A stretch of DNA of 64,000 nucleotides from Anseranas semipalmata (taxonomy: Eukaryota; Chordata; Aves; Anseriformes; Anseranatidae). The stretch spans positions 125,811-189,810 of the forward strand of contig VXAA01003927.1 in NCBI GenBank assembly GCA_013399115.1. Reading direction: 5' to 3'. Below, one piece after another: positions 62,238 through 64,000 of this stretch. A program made the position numbers and the translations under genes. Below the pieces are notes generated by a model. That model saw nothing but the letters and a program-made list of their open reading frames with translations, searched no databases and was not told the origin of the DNA. Numbering within the stretch: the first letter of the stretch is position 1; each line of letters opens with the position of its first letter.

Positions 62238-62949
62238 TCTAATCCGGATTGAGCCTTTCAGAGGAAACTCTGACTAACTGAAGGGATGAGGCTTGTGGGA
62301 AGCGGTGGATTCCTGCTTAATATGCAATGTGAGATCCTCATACAGTGAATCACCAGCAGGGAAACATCTCGTGGGGTGTTGCCCTCGCCTAAAGCACATT
62401 AACCTGTGACCTGCGCCTTCAGTGAGCACTGACACCCCCTTAATCTGCTGTTACACACCTAGAGAGAGTATTTTTGTAACCACTACCCACTTAGCTGCTT
62501 AGGTGGGAGAAGTTTTATGGTTATATTTATTTACATCCTGAGGATAAGTGGAGATGCTTGTGCCCCGCGTGGGTTTTTTACTTCATCTCCGAACTTTACT
62601 TACCAAGTTAGACTTTTAACAGTGCGGGTCGGGCAGTCTGTAATTGTGTTAGGTGATGTTTTATTTTAACTCCACCTGGAAATCTCACATTCACGCGTGC
62701 CAAGCCCTTAGGGCCGGGGAGTTAAGGACTGTAGTGATTAGAGGCCAGCCTCTGGACTCGGAGCAGGCTTTGATACGCAGGATGAGCGGGGCGATAGCAC
62801 GGAGAGCGGCTGCGGGGCCGTGATGGGGAGCGGCCAGAGACCGGCGGTGCTGTACCGTGCTAACGTGAAGCCTAAGGCAATGTTAACGTGAACGCTGCTG
62901 TGCAAGCCGTGCCTCCGCCTGGTGCCTCTTCCTTGGGCGGGGGCGGGGG
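62238..62949 (+). other. SLC27A1 3' UTR and SLC27A1-PGLS spacer
   Basis: Sequence after the SLC27A1 stop up to the assembly gap. I found no AATAAA or ATTAAA on the plus strand in these 712 bases, so the polyadenylation site is either in the gap or uses a variant hexamer. The last 200 bases become CpG-rich, as expected for the start of the PGLS promoter island. Confidence 0.6.
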
Positions 62950-63577
62950 NNNNNNNNNNNNNNNNNNNNNNNNNNNNNNNNNNNNNNNNNNNNNNNNNNN
63001 NNNNNNNNNNNNNNNNNNNNNNNNNNNNNNNNNNNNNNNNNNNNNNNNNNNNNNNNNNNNNNNNNNNNNNNNNNNNNNNNNNNNNNNNNNNNNNNNNNNN
63101 NNNNNNNNNNNNNNNNNNNNNNNNNNNNNNNNNNNNNNNNNNNNNNNNNNNNNNNNNNNNNNNNNNNNNNNNNNNNNNNNNNNNNNNNNNNNNNNNNNNN
63201 NNNNNNNNNNNNNNNNNNNNNNNNNNNNNNNNNNNNNNNNNNNNNNNNNNNNNNNNNNNNNNNNNNNNNNNNNNNNNNNNNNNNNNNNNNNNNNNNNNNN
63301 NNNNNNNNNNNNNNNNNNNNNNNNNNNNNNNNNNNNNNNNNNNNNNNNNNNNNNNNNNNNNNNNNNNNNNNNNNNNNNNNNNNNNNNNNNNNNNNNNNNN
63401 NNNNNNNNNNNNNNNNNNNNNNNNNNNNNNNNNNNNNNNNNNNNNNNNNNNNNNNNNNNNNNNNNNNNNNNNNNNNNNNNNNNNNNNNNNNNNNNNNNNN
63501 NNNNNNNNNNNNNNNNNNNNNNNNNNNNNNNNNNNNNNNNNNNNNNNNNNNNNNNNNNNNNNNNNNNNNNNNNNNNN
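62950..63577. other. Assembly gap (628 N)
   Basis: A run of N flanked by very G-rich sequence (GGGCGGGGGCGGGGG on the left). It falls where the PGLS promoter and 5' coding exons should be. The stated length may not be the true length. Confidence 0.99.
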
Positions 63578-63652
63578 ACTGGGGGGATGCGCGGCCCCTG
63601 CCGAGCCTCGGGGGCTTCCTCGCCCCGCTCCGTAACGCCGCGTTGCTTGCAG

Positions 63653-63754
63653 GCTCTTCAGGCTGACACCGTGCCCGTCTTCGACTTGCTGATCTTGGGA
63701 GTGGGGCCGGACGGCCACACCTGCTCCCTGTTTCCCAACCATCCCCTGCTAGAG
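63653..63754 (+). CDS. PGLS: 6-phosphogluconolactonase, one internal exon (partial)
   Basis: Cytosolic enzyme that hydrolyses 6-phosphogluconolactone in the oxidative pentose phosphate pathway. Only one exon is visible, 102 bases, 34 codons, phase 0 at both ends, bounded by TTGCTTGCAG and AG|GTGAGC. It encodes the family signature with [16 protein letters not shown], corresponding to about residues 133-166 of the 258-residue human protein. The upstream exons, about 130 codons, are missing because of the N gap; downstream exons lie past the window end. Position and strand after SLC27A1 match human gene order. Confidence 0.95.
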
Positions 63755-64000
63755 GTGAGCGGAGGGGTTTCGGCAGAGCACACAAAGCCTGCAGTGGTTG
63801 GTGGCTCTGGTGCCGCTTTCTCCCCGCTGGGGTTTAACTCTCGTGGGTACGGATGTGGGTGCTGCTGGTCTGGTATTCCAGTTAGTGACTCCTGTTCATG
63901 AGACCGCTCACAGTATTGGGATGCTGTAGTTAAAAAACAAACGTTAAATTGAAAAAAAAAAAAAGTAAAAAGGTTCCTGAACCTGATTTAGCCCCCCGTG
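63755..64000 (+). other. PGLS: PGLS intron, start
   Basis: Begins with the donor GTGAGC after the PGLS exon. It contains a run of A at about 63,951-63,964. Nothing else is recognised before the window ends. Confidence 0.8.

Noticed and set aside
62888..63901. Very long open frames spanning the N gap
   Set aside because: They are artefacts of translating N as unknown residues.

Overview
The window is 64 kb of vertebrate, almost certainly avian, nuclear DNA. The genes are intron-rich, with GT-AG splice sites and reading phases that chain correctly across every junction I assembled. The proteins are close to tetrapod LPAR2, GMIP, NXNL1, SLC27A1 and PGLS. An intron holds an endogenous-retrovirus LTR of a type I recognise from bird genomes, and another holds what looks like a worn CR1 LINE reverse-transcriptase fragment. 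From memory, these genes correspond to human 19p13.11 and probably to chicken chromosome 28.

Layout. 1-3586: 3' flank and probable 3' UTR of LPAR2. 3587-9156: LPAR2 on the minus strand, two coding exons, with a solo LTR in the intron. 9157-23417: about 14 kb with no recognisable coding exon; it holds a CpG-rich stretch near 12.9-13.2 kb and a strong minus-strand splice donor at 12,639 that could mark the LPAR2 5' exon. 23418-47261: GMIP on the minus strand, 21 coding exons, 1116 codons, every phase consistent, with a 10.7 kb intron between coding exons 2 and 3. 47262-50490: non-coding, and the join between two gene blocks that are about 2 Mb apart in human. 50491-51777: NXNL1 on the minus strand, two exons. 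51800-52500: GC-rich, divergently transcribed promoter region. 52371-62237: SLC27A1 on the plus strand, 12 coding exons, 646 codons, after a non-coding first exon ending at 52370. 62950-63577: assembly gap of N. 63653-63754: one internal exon of PGLS on the plus strand, its 5' exons lost in the gap.

How the genes work. They are not an operon and share no single pathway. LPAR2 is a lysophosphatidic-acid GPCR that acts through heterotrimeric G proteins towards Rho. GMIP is an F-BAR/C1/RhoGAP protein that switches RhoA off, so this conserved neighbour pair lies on opposite sides of Rho signalling. NXNL1 encodes the rod-derived cone viability factor family. SLC27A1 is a fatty-acid transporter/acyl-CoA synthetase. 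PGLS is the second enzyme of the pentose phosphate pathway.

I found no new multi-gene system. The best leads are an N-terminal region in this GMIP that aligns by eye with ARHGAP29/ARHGAP45 and is missing from the human GMIP I remember; an NXNL1 intron that opens with an in-frame stop giving exactly a 109-residue short isoform; a sense-oriented LTR inside the LPAR2 intron; and the gene-order junction between GMIP and NXNL1.
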